This document shows, piece by piece, positions 1 through 5,644 of a stretch of 13,351 bases of DNA. Each line of letters starts with the position of its first letter. The first letter of the stretch is position 1. The stretch comes from RYN-431 sp036388295 (GTDB lineage: Bacteria; Planctomycetota; Phycisphaerae; Tepidisphaerales; Tepidisphaeraceae). The notes below the pieces were generated by a model. It did not search any database, had not been told where the DNA came from, and worked only from the letters and a program-made list of their open reading frames with translations. The stretch lies in the NCBI GenBank assembly GCA_036388295.1, contig DASVSC010000046.1, positions 1-13,351 of the forward strand, given 5' to 3'. A program made the position numbers and the translations under genes.

Positions 1-95
1 TCGCGCCACAAACCGCCCCGGCCTAGCCGCCGCTGCGGCGGCAGCACCGGCTCGACCAACGCCCAGTGCTCGTCCTTGAGCTCGTATCGTGCCAT
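1..95 (-). CDS. IS5-type transposase, N-terminal fragment (cut by window edge)
   Basis: Reading the minus strand from the ATG at 95-93 gives 31 codons that run off the window start. The peptide opens MARYELKDEHWALVEPVLPP and continues QRRLGRGGLWR. This is the typical opening of IS5-family transposases (DUF4096 helix-turn-helix region: a short MARYEL start, a D/E-E/H-W-x-L-V/I-E-P-L-L-P-P core, then a basic Gly/Arg stretch before the catalytic domain). The DDE catalytic part lies outside the window, so whether the element is intact cannot be judged. A terminal inverted repeat would be expected just upstream of the start, around 96-130, but I could not identify one without the other end. It lies beyond the 3' end of dusB on the same strand, separated by a REP-like hairpin. 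Confidence 0.8.
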   Translation of the reverse strand, partial: MARYELKDEHWALVEPVLPPQRRLGRGGLWR

Positions 96-126
96 GCCGC
101 ATCATAGAACGACCCGTCAGACAAAA

Positions 127-159
127 CCTAACCCTCTCCCGGCCATACCGGAAGAGAGG
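127..159. repeat. REP-like hairpin, family A copy 1 (possible dusB terminator)
   Basis: The stem pairs CCTCTC (133-138) with GAGAGG (154-159) and CCGG (139-142) with CCGG (148-151), with loop CCATA (143-147) and a two-base bulge AA (152-153). It begins 8 bases past the dusB stop on the minus strand and is followed there by GGGTTAGGTTTTGT, a weak T-rich tail, so it may end dusB transcription. The same motif, in the opposite orientation with loop TATGG, recurs at 5381-5403, which marks it as a dispersed repeat and not a purpose-made terminator. Confidence 0.6.
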
Positions 160-167
160 ATCAAACC

Positions 168-1199
168 TTACGCCGCGACGGGGTTGCACGCTTCAACCGC
201 GTCGGCGTCTGTCGTCGTTCGCCATTCCAGGAAGTCCGCGATCACCCGTTCGAAATCCGCCGTGTTGTTGATCGCCAGCATCCCGTCCCGCAGCGGCCGG
301 CACGGGTTCATCTGCTTGGCGTACCAGCTGACGCGCTTGCGCATCGTCATCACGGCCGCGTGTTCCGTGCGGTAGGCGAGGATGTTGTAAAAGTGATCGC
401 GCATCAGCTGGCACTTCTCCGCCAGCGTCAGCGGCTCGGGAATCAGGCCGGTCGTCAGGTAGCTCCACGTGTCGCGGAAAATCCACGGCGCGGCCAGCGC
501 CGCCCGGCCGATCATCACGCCCTGGCAGCCGGTGACGTCGATCATCCGCTTGGCGTCCTGCGGGCTACGAACGTCGCCGTTGCCGATGACCGGAATGGAT
601 TTGACCGCCGCGACCACTTCCGCGATGCCGTCCAGCCGGGCCGCCCCGCCGAACTTCATCTGCGTCGTACGGCCGTGGATCGTCACCATCGCCACGCCGG
701 CCTCTTCCAACTGCCGGGCCATCTGCGGCGCGACGATGCACGAATCGTCCCACCCCAGCCGCAGCTTCGCCGTCAGCGGCGTGTGCTTCAGCGCCGCGAT
801 CACGCGTTCGACCATGCGCAGCGTGCGCGTCGGGTCGCACAGCAGCTTGCTGCCGCCGTCGCGCTTGGTGATTTTGTCGACCGGGCAGCCCATGTTGATG
901 TCGATGACGTGGGCCCCGCGGTCCTCGGCCCACTTCGCGGCGTCGACCAGCTTGTCCGGGTCGCCGCCATACAGCTGCATCGACAGCGGCGAATCCGCCT
1001 CACACGTCGCGGCCAATTCCATCGACCGCGCGTTCTCCCGCAGCACGCCTTCGGGGCAGAGCAAATCGGTCACAGCCAGGCCGACGCCGCCGCAAGAGCG
1101 CGCGACGAGGCGGAAGCTGACGTCGCAATACCCGGCGATTGGGGCGAGCAGCAGGTTGGTGGCGAGGCGGAGGTTGCTGATGGTCAGCGCGCTAGCCAT
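168..1199 (-). CDS. dusB: tRNA-dihydrouridine synthase (DusB type)
   Basis: A 343-residue flavoenzyme that reduces specific uridines in tRNA to dihydrouridine with FMN and NADPH. The TIM-barrel half shows the family landmarks in order: LLLAPIAGYCDVSFR (17-30), QLYGGDP (75-81), the catalytic-loop motif INMGCPV with Cys105, KLRLGWD (145-151), TIHGRT (173-178), SIPVIGNGDV (201-210) and GVMIGRAALAAPWIF (227-241), the FMN phosphate-binding end. The C-terminal helical tRNA-binding part includes RKRVSWYAKQ (287-296), close to the RK-VSWY motif of DusB. Length matches DusB (about 320-340). The ATG at 1199 places the first barrel strand normally; no Shine-Dalgarno is visible. The upstream ankyrin gene ends 33 bases away on the same strand, so the two may be co-transcribed. 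DusB is preferred over DusA or DusC from INMGCP and the C-terminal motif. The functional call is firm; the subfamily slightly less so. Confidence 0.95.
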   Translation of the reverse strand: MASALTISNLRLATNLLLAPIAGYCDVSFRLVARSCGGVGLAVTDLLCPEGVLRENARSMELAATCEADSPLSMQLYGGDPDKLVDAAKWAEDRGAHVIDINMGCPVDKITKRDGGSKLLCDPTRTLRMVERVIAALKHTPLTAKLRLGWDDSCIVAPQMARQLEEAGVAMVTIHGRTTQMKFGGAARLDGIAEVVAAVKSIPVIGNGDVRSPQDAKRMIDVTGCQGVMIGRAALAAPWIFRDTWSYLTTGLIPEPLTLAEKCQLMRDHFYNILAYRTEHAAVMTMRKRVSWYAKQMNPCRPLRDGMLAINNTADFERVIADFLEWRTTTDADAVEACNPVAA

Positions 1200-1232
1200 G
1201 GTCGAACTGGAACGGGAAAAATGGGCGGGACG

Positions 1233-1859
1233 TTAGCTGGCACGCCGGATACGCTCGGCAATCAAAGAATGGCCTTGCTGTAGTGCTAAATCGGCCGGCG
1301 GTATTCCCGCGCCGTCAGCCAGTTTCGGATCCGCACCGCTTTTCAGAAGCAACTCTACGACCCGTTTACTGCCCCAAGCGGCGGCATTCGTTAGTGGCGT
1401 ATCGCCGTCCGTGTTTCGAGCATTCGGGTCGGCACCGTGCCGGATCAACTCACGAACGACGGGGAGCTGGCTGTCATCGACGGCGACAATGAGCGGCGTG
1501 CTTCCTTCATTGTCGCCAGCATCTACCTTCGCCCCCGCTTCAAGCAGCGCTCGCACGACCGCAACCGGCCGTTCCGCGCAGACGGCCAAATAGAGCGGCG
1601 TCAGACCGTCCTGATTTCGTGCATTAACCTTGGCACCTTGAGCAATTAAGTCGCGAACGTCCTGTGCGTCGGCGTCAATAACGGCGTCATGCAATGCGAA
1701 TCGGTCGCGCTTCAAGAGCAGCGAAAGGCGTTCAAGATCAGCACGAATTCGGACCAGCTCTTGCATCACACGTTGTCGTCGAGCCCGAAGCCGGCTTTGC
1801 TCGGCCCATAAACTCTTGGGTTCGGTCGTTGCGGTCAATGTATTGGCATTCGTCATCAT
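1233..1859 (-). CDS. Ankyrin-repeat protein
   Basis: A 208-residue protein without signal peptide or membrane segment, so probably cytoplasmic. Residues 17-52 are rich in Arg, Glu and Leu and look like an amphipathic helix or short coiled coil. Ankyrin repeats follow: about 54-83 (FALHDAVIDAD, then LIAQGAKVNARN), 84-116 (DGLTPLYLAV, LLEAGAKVDAGD), 118-150 (EGSTPLIVAV, LIRHGADPNARN), 151-182 (DGDTPLTNAA, LLKSGADPKLAD), and a degenerate capping repeat at 184-208. The repeats fit the consensus DGxTPLhxAAxxGxxxVVxxLLxxGAdpn. Ankyrin stacks bind other proteins; no partner is evident. Two adjacent ATG codons could start it; the first overlaps the stop of a doubtful small frame as ATGA. Codons ending in A or T (ACA, TTA, CGA, CAA, GCT, CTT) are more frequent than in neighbouring genes, which hints at a different origin. 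It precedes dusB by 33 bases. Confidence 0.9.
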   Translation of the reverse strand: MMTNANTLTATTEPKSLWAEQSRLRARRQRVMQELVRIRADLERLSLLLKRDRFALHDAVIDADAQDVRDLIAQGAKVNARNQDGLTPLYLAVCAERPVAVVRALLEAGAKVDAGDNEGSTPLIVAVDDSQLPVVRELIRHGADPNARNTDGDTPLTNAAAWGSKRVVELLLKSGADPKLADGAGIPPADLALQQGHSLIAERIRRAS

Positions 1860-2070
1860 CGCACTAATCGTGGTTTAGAATGCCCGTAGCTGCCCAAACC
1901 TTTTCCTTGACACCCTTTGGGGATCATGTCATTCGCTGCGGCCTTCGCAGCTGCGGGGGTAGAGCCCCTTGCAGTATACCTCTTCTTGCAATGCGCAGGC
2001 TGCTTTTTCGGCGTATCGCCAGGCTGACGGAAGTGGACGGATGCTTCCCATATTCGTCGACGAAGTTGGC

Positions 2071-2607
2071 TCACATCGGCTCGTCCTTCACCGTCTCGTC
2101 GTAGATCCGCAGCAGCTTTTCCTTATCGAAGATCATTTCCTGCCGCGTCAGGCCGACGATGTCGTAGACGCTCGTCAGTTCGATCGCGTCCACCGGGCAG
2201 GCTTCTTCGCACATGCCGCAGTAGATGCAGCGCAGTTCGTCGATGTCGAACTTGACCGGGTACTTCTCGCGGTCCTGCCACGGGCTTTCGGCCCCTTCGA
2301 TGTGGATGCAGTGGGCCGGGCAGGCCGTCGCGCACATGAAGCAGGCGACGCATTTCACGCGGCCTTCTTCGTCGCGGTTCAAACGGTGCACGCCACGGTA
2401 GGTCGACTTCAGGATGCCGCCCTGGCCGATGGGCAGATCCTCGCGGCGTTCTTCAGGGTATTGAATGACACGGTCCTTCCCCTGCACCACGACGCGAAAC
2501 ATGTGCTTCATCGTGGTGCCCAGGCCCTTGAGCACCTGCGGCAGATAGAACTGATCGCCCAGGCTCAGCTGCGGCTCTTCCAGGACCATGACATCGGAAT
2601 CTTTCAT
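2071..2607 (-). CDS. nuoI: NADH-quinone oxidoreductase subunit I (complex I)
   Basis: A 178-residue ferredoxin-like subunit of the complex I peripheral arm. It carries clusters N6a and N6b, which pass electrons towards the quinone site. Two CxxCxxCxxxCP motifs are complete: Cys86, 89, 92 and 96 in CVACFMCATACP, and Cys127, 130, 133 and 137 in CIYCGMCEEACP. Both have the expected spacing and the 40-residue separation typical of NuoI. The N-terminal part (about 18-70) contains the conserved GLGTTMKHMFR and YRGVHRLNRDEEGR segments that contact NuoH and NuoD in known structures. Length matches the family. NuoH is encoded nearby on the same strand but is separated from nuoI by an opposite-strand gene, so nuoI probably has its own promoter. 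On the minus strand a TAGAAT box (2622-2617) lies 9 bases before the ATG; GGAAG next to it could instead serve as a weak Shine-Dalgarno. Confidence 0.97.
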   Translation of the reverse strand: MKDSDVMVLEEPQLSLGDQFYLPQVLKGLGTTMKHMFRVVVQGKDRVIQYPEERREDLPIGQGGILKSTYRGVHRLNRDEEGRVKCVACFMCATACPAHCIHIEGAESPWQDREKYPVKFDIDELRCIYCGMCEEACPVDAIELTSVYDIVGLTRQEMIFDKEKLLRIYDETVKDEPM

Positions 2608-2712
2608 ACGTCTTCCATTCTACGCATTCGCTTGTGCACTGGAAGAGAACCTTCCACGCCGCGGCGGGAGCCGCAGGTTCTGTCGAGGCGTCGCATGGTA
2701 TAACTCGCCCTC
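2608..2712. promoter_or_regulatory. Divergent promoter region between nuoI and the LURP-one gene
   Basis: This 105-base gap must drive both genes, which point away from each other. A -10-like TATAAC (2699-2704) lies 8 bases before the plus-strand ATG at 2713, and a TAGAAT (minus strand, 2622-2617) lies 9 bases before the nuoI ATG. Neither has a convincing -35 hexamer. Between them is a nested inverted repeat: GAACCT (2647-2652) with AGGTTC (2675-2680), enclosing GCGGC (2661-2665) and GCCGC (2670-2674) around a GGGA loop. This could be an operator or simply a GC-rich hairpin. The promoter boxes are inference from position and composition. Confidence 0.4.
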
Positions 2713-3303
2713 ATGACCGACCCCTTCGCCGGCGACCATTTCGTCATCCGTCAGCAGGTCTTCTCGCTGCTGCACACCAAGTTCCACGTCTACGACCAGC
2801 ACGGCCAGCTGCTGCTGTTCTGCAAGATGAAGGGCTTTAAGCTCAAGGAAGACATCCGCCTGTTCTCGGACGAAACCGAATCGACCGAACTCATCAGCAT
2901 CCAGGCCCGCAGCATTCTGGATTTCTCCGCCGGCTATGACGTGGTCGACTCGCAAACGGGCCAACGCCTCGGTGTGCTGCGGCGGAAAGGCATGATGAGC
3001 ACCTTCGTGCGCGACAGCTGGGAACTGCTGACGCCCGACGAACGGCCCCTCGGCACGATCACCGAGGATTCCACGCTCAAGGCGCTGGTCCGCCGGTTCA
3101 TCGACATGGCCAGTTTCCTGATGCCGCAGAGTTTTCACGTCGACATCAGCGGCGTGCGGGCCGCGACGTTCAAGCAGAACTTCAACCCGTTCGTCAAGAA
3201 GCTGAACGTGGACTTCGAAACCATCGGCCCCGTGGCGCTGGACCGGAAACTGGGGCTGGCGGCGGGCATTCTGGTCATGGCGATCGAGGGGCGGCAGGAA
3301 TAG
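2713..3303 (+). CDS. LURP-one-related / tubby C-terminal-like protein
   Basis: A 196-residue protein resembling the LURP-one-related (LOR, DUF567) family, which shares the tubby C-terminal and phospholipid scramblase beta-barrel fold. Family-like features are FVIRQQVFSLLHTKFHVYD near the start (10-28), a repeated short beta-strand pattern, YDVVDSQTGQRLGVLRRKG (75-93), the following SxxRDSWELL segment (96-105), and a hydrophobic C-terminal strand or helix, LGLAAGILVMAIE (181-193), equivalent to the buried helix of the fold. Bacterial members are poorly characterised; membrane or lipid association is plausible from the fold but not shown. It sits alone on the plus strand between nuoI and nuoH, divergent from the former and convergent with the latter. 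No Shine-Dalgarno is visible; a TATAAC box 8 bases before ATG suggests a very short leader. Family assignment is by pattern memory and fairly confident; the cellular role is unknown. Confidence 0.8.
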   Translation: MTDPFAGDHFVIRQQVFSLLHTKFHVYDQHGQLLLFCKMKGFKLKEDIRLFSDETESTELISIQARSILDFSAGYDVVDSQTGQRLGVLRRKGMMSTFVRDSWELLTPDERPLGTITEDSTLKALVRRFIDMASFLMPQSFHVDISGVRAATFKQNFNPFVKKLNVDFETIGPVALDRKLGLAAGILVMAIEGRQE

Positions 3304-3320
3304 GTTCCGTCCCGCACCTC

Positions 3321-3362
3321 AGACGTTCAGCAGGAGACGTTCAGCAGGAGACGTTCGGCAGG
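3321..3362. repeat. Three tandem copies of a 14-base unit
   Basis: AGACGTTCAGCAGG occurs at 3321-3334 and 3335-3348, and AGACGTTCGGCAGG at 3349-3362. The last copy runs into the left arm of the adjacent inverted repeat (starting at 3357). It looks like replication slippage at the edge of that element. It lies 17 bases after the LURP-one stop codon and is noncoding. Confidence 0.9.
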
Positions 3363-3427
3363 CCCCGCTTCAGCGGGCCTGTCTGAAATCACGGTCCGAC
3401 TACAGGCCCGCTGAAGCGGGCCGTGCC
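3357..3427. repeat. Inverted-repeat element, family B copy 1; likely bidirectional terminator
   Basis: Two 26-base arms (3357-3382 and 3402-3427) are inverted copies with only two differences, separated by 19 bases. Each arm is itself a hairpin: CCCGCTTCAGCGGG-type on the left and CCCGCTGAAGCGGG on the right. The element lies between the converging 3' ends of the LURP-one gene (+) and nuoH (-), so it can serve both as a terminator. A second copy with the same left arm is at 12473-12544. Confidence 0.85.
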
Positions 3428-3452
3428 TTGGTAGCTGCGCGGCGTCCGCGCC

Positions 3453-4970
3453 TTACGCCCCTGCCGCCAGTTCCGGCTTGTTGAACCGGCTGCCCGGGAC
3501 GGTCACGCGGCGGTTGGTCGTCGCCGCGGGGCCGCGGACGCCGACGATCGCCAGCAGCGCCGCCAGCACCACGACGTTCATGACCAGGAACTTAATGGCC
3601 GTCCAGCCGTCCATGCGCTGGTAAGAGGCCCCGCCGGTCCACCAGACCAGCGTCGCCGTCGCCAGCAGCAGTGCGATGCCGATCGGGATCAGCCCGCCCC
3701 ACGCCAGGCGCATCAGCTGGTCGAACCGGAAGCGCGGCAGGCTCCAGCGCACCCACATGAAAAAGAACAGCACGACCACGGCCTTACCGAAGAACACGAA
3801 CATGCGCAGCACGCACAGCAGCAGGCTGTCGCTCCAGGACGGGTTCGCCGCCGAGGTCGCGCCGTGGCCGGTGATCGCCGTGTACGCCCAGTTCAGCCCC
3901 GGCAAGTGCCAGCCGCCAAAGAACAGCGCCACGCACACGCAGCTGGTGGTGATCATCCCGGCGTATTCGCTCAGGAAAAACAGGGCGAACCGCATCGAGC
4001 TGTATTCGGTGTGGTACCCGCCGACCAGTTCCTGCTCGGCCTCGGCGAGGTCGAACGGGGCGCGGTTGGCTTCGGCGTGAATGCAGATCAAAAACAGCAC
4101 GAACGCCAGCGGCTGCGCGAACACGTTCCAGGCCGGCACGGGGATGAAGCCCAGGGCGTACCAGTAGCGGGCCTGATCGTCGACCAGCTTGCCCATGTCC
4201 AGCGTGCCGAACATCAGCACCACGATCAGCACGCTCAGGCCGAGCGGGATTTCGTACGAGATCATGTTCGCGCACGCCCGCAGGCCGCCGAGGAACGAAT
4301 ACTTGTTGTTGCTGGCCCAGCCGCCGATGACCACGCCGTAGACCGCCAAAGAAAGCGTCGACAGCACGAACAGCACGCCAATAGAGACGTCCGCCACCTG
4401 GAACTTCCAGCCGGTGGTGACGTCCACGTTCCATTGCTCGCCGTAGCGGGCGTCGCCGGCGGCCTTGTACGGGGCCGACGTGGCCAGCACGGTGGTAAAC
4501 CAGTCCTTCGTGGTCTCGACGTTTCGGCGGGCCTGGTCCTGAACCTGCGCTTCGGGGAGGTTCGCGTTCCGCGCCGACGTCACGTCGACCGGGCTCACGC
4601 TCACCTTCGTCCCGCCCCACGGGATCACGCAGATGCTGATCAGCACGGTGAAAATCATCACCATCGGCGCGAGCGTGAACAGCACTTTGTCCACGCTGGC
4701 CGGACGAAAGTCTTCTTTGAGCAGGAACTTCAGCCCGTCCGCCGCCGGCTGGCCGAGGCCCCAGAAGTGGAACTTCGGCGCGAACGACAGGCCGAAGCCC
4801 AGGCCTACGCGGTTGGGCCCCACGCGGTCCTGCGCCCAGGCGGCGACCTTGCGTTCCAGCAGGATCAGGTACGCCACCATGCTCAGGCTGACCACGAACG
4901 CGCCCAGCGCGATCCAGATCCACGGGGCCCGCAGGTAATCGAGTACGGAAATGTCGGCGAGTAGATTCAT
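3453..4970 (-). CDS. nuoH: NADH-quinone oxidoreductase subunit H, with a large loop insertion
   Basis: A 505-residue multi-span membrane subunit that joins the complex I membrane arm to the quinone chamber. Conserved motifs: LLERKVAAWAQDRVGPNRVG (37-56); ADGLKFLLKED (77-87); GWASNNKYSFLGGLRACA (217-234) followed by SYEIPLGLS; and the quinone-loop segment EANRAPFDLAEAEQELVGGY (300-319) continuing HTEYSSMRFALFFLSEYAGM. Hydrophobic segments are near 16-36, 96-117, 193-215, 236-256, 284-299, 330-352, 384-406, 424-444 and 460-477. E. coli NuoH has 325 residues; much of the surplus lies in 119-190, between the PWGG end of one helix and VADVSIG at the next, as a polar segment with many Asp, Glu, Gln and Arg. 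There is a smaller extra stretch at 57-72. No nuo gene lies upstream in the window, so this is the first or only gene of its transcript. A TAAGCT box (minus strand, 4988-4983) sits 12 bases before ATG. Confidence 0.96.
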   Translation of the reverse strand: MNLLADISVLDYLRAPWIWIALGAFVVSLSMVAYLILLERKVAAWAQDRVGPNRVGLGFGLSFAPKFHFWGLGQPAADGLKFLLKEDFRPASVDKVLFTLAPMVMIFTVLISICVIPWGGTKVSVSPVDVTSARNANLPEAQVQDQARRNVETTKDWFTTVLATSAPYKAAGDARYGEQWNVDVTTGWKFQVADVSIGVLFVLSTLSLAVYGVVIGGWASNNKYSFLGGLRACANMISYEIPLGLSVLIVVLMFGTLDMGKLVDDQARYWYALGFIPVPAWNVFAQPLAFVLFLICIHAEANRAPFDLAEAEQELVGGYHTEYSSMRFALFFLSEYAGMITTSCVCVALFFGGWHLPGLNWAYTAITGHGATSAANPSWSDSLLLCVLRMFVFFGKAVVVLFFFMWVRWSLPRFRFDQLMRLAWGGLIPIGIALLLATATLVWWTGGASYQRMDGWTAIKFLVMNVVVLAALLAIVGVRGPAATTNRRVTVPGSRFNKPELAAGA

Positions 4971-5245
4971 AAAGCGCCGCCTAGCTTAGCCGAACGTGCG
5001 ACACGGAAAAGGGCCGTGATGCCCGAGGGCGTAAGTCGCCGCCGGGCGGGCGATTTTGTTCCTGCCATTTTTACTCGCGTTCGGCGCGAATCTGTGGCCC
5101 AAGTGCAGGGCCGGCCGGTCGTAACGACGGCCGATTCGCGTGCGCCCGGCCGTACGAGGGCCGCCCAGACCGCCACGCGACTTATGACAGGTTTCTGACC
5201 GGCTGATCGCGGCCGACGGCGTCGTTCAGTTCCCTCTCCCGGTAG

Positions 5246-5380
5246 CAACAACATACTTGACGTACGACAATGCACAGGGTGGCACAGGTTGGTACGCCAA
5301 CCTGTGTGGTGGCGTCGAAGACACAGGTTGGCGTACCAACCTGTGCCACCCAATCGGGGCGTACGCCAAGTATCTGATTG
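5246..5380. repeat. Large nested palindromic element, family C
   Basis: The core has two perfect 31-base inverted arms (5277-5307 and 5321-5351) around a 13-base spacer. Each arm is itself palindromic: ACAGGTTGG-TACG-CCAACCTGT on the left and ACAGGTTGG-CGTA-CCAACCTGT on the right, so ACAGGTTGG and its complement alternate four times. The symmetry continues outward: ATACTTGACGTACG (5253-5266) pairs with CGTACGCCAAGTAT (5360-5373) with one mismatch, and GCAAC at 5245-5249 roughly with GATTG at 5376-5380. The layout resembles paired REP (BIME-like) elements. It could fold as one long hairpin or as two separate ones. No coding capacity. Confidence 0.9.
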
Positions 5381-5403
5381 CCCTCCCGGTATGGCCGGGA
5401 GGG
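5381..5403. repeat. REP-like hairpin, family A copy 2
   Basis: CCCTCCCGG (5381-5389) and CCGGGAGGG (5395-5403) form a perfect 9-base stem with loop TATGG, followed by GGGTGAGGGC. It is the reverse-orientation relative of 127-159 (loop CCATA, flank CCTAACCCTC). A half copy, CCCTCTCCCGGTA at 5232-5244, lies on the other side of the family C palindrome in the same direction, so the palindrome sits between two partial family A sequences. Confidence 0.75.
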
Positions 5404-5644
5404 GGTGAGGGCTGGCAAGGGGCCGGCCCGTCGGCCGTTGTTGATTTCGACGCCCCGTCTTCTTCACGCGCTTGCTCCTCTGAGACGCCCGCGAAAGCCT
5501 TCACCCGGTCGGCGTGCCTGCGACACCGTCCGGCCCGTCGCCGCTGGCGCGGCTATCGTTGACCTTACCAGCCGGCCACGAAATGTCGGCCAAAATCCGG
5601 TCGTTTTCATATTTTTCAGCCCGCCCGGTACCATCGCCGCCCGC

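Larger units (their letters stand above)
4971..5644. other. 674-base gene-free gap between divergent nuoH and the acetyltransferase
   Basis: I see no credible gene here. Open frames across it read through palindromes and have no family resemblance. It must hold the promoters of nuoH (-) and the downstream plus-strand gene. Contents: an imperfect hairpin at 5112-5133 (CGGCCGGTCG, loop TAA, CGACGGCCG, one-base bulge), the large nested palindrome at 5232-5403, and a TACCAT box at 5629-5634, ten bases before the GTG start of the next gene. Confidence 0.7.

Noticed and set aside
360..1283. 307-codon plus-strand open frame opposite dusB
   Set aside because: Antisense shadow: Arg- and Ala-rich, no family resemblance, while the minus strand encodes a full DusB.
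3321..3427. Possible CRISPR-like array
   Set aside because: The repeats are 14 bases in direct tandem without spacers, then a palindrome; no cas gene is present.
3784..4964. Long open frames in both directions over nuoH (3864-4964 +, 3784-4923 -)
   Set aside because: Shadows caused by high GC; NuoH motifs occupy the other frame from end to end.
4967..5467. 166-codon minus-strand frame upstream of nuoH
   Set aside because: It reads through the family C palindrome, giving mirrored GTGWYANLC/TGWRTNLC peptides typical of translated repeats.
5378..5644. Upstream extension of the acetyltransferase frame
   Set aside because: It starts inside repeat DNA, has no conserved-looking sequence, and a GTG with a TACCAT box gives a better start at 5645.
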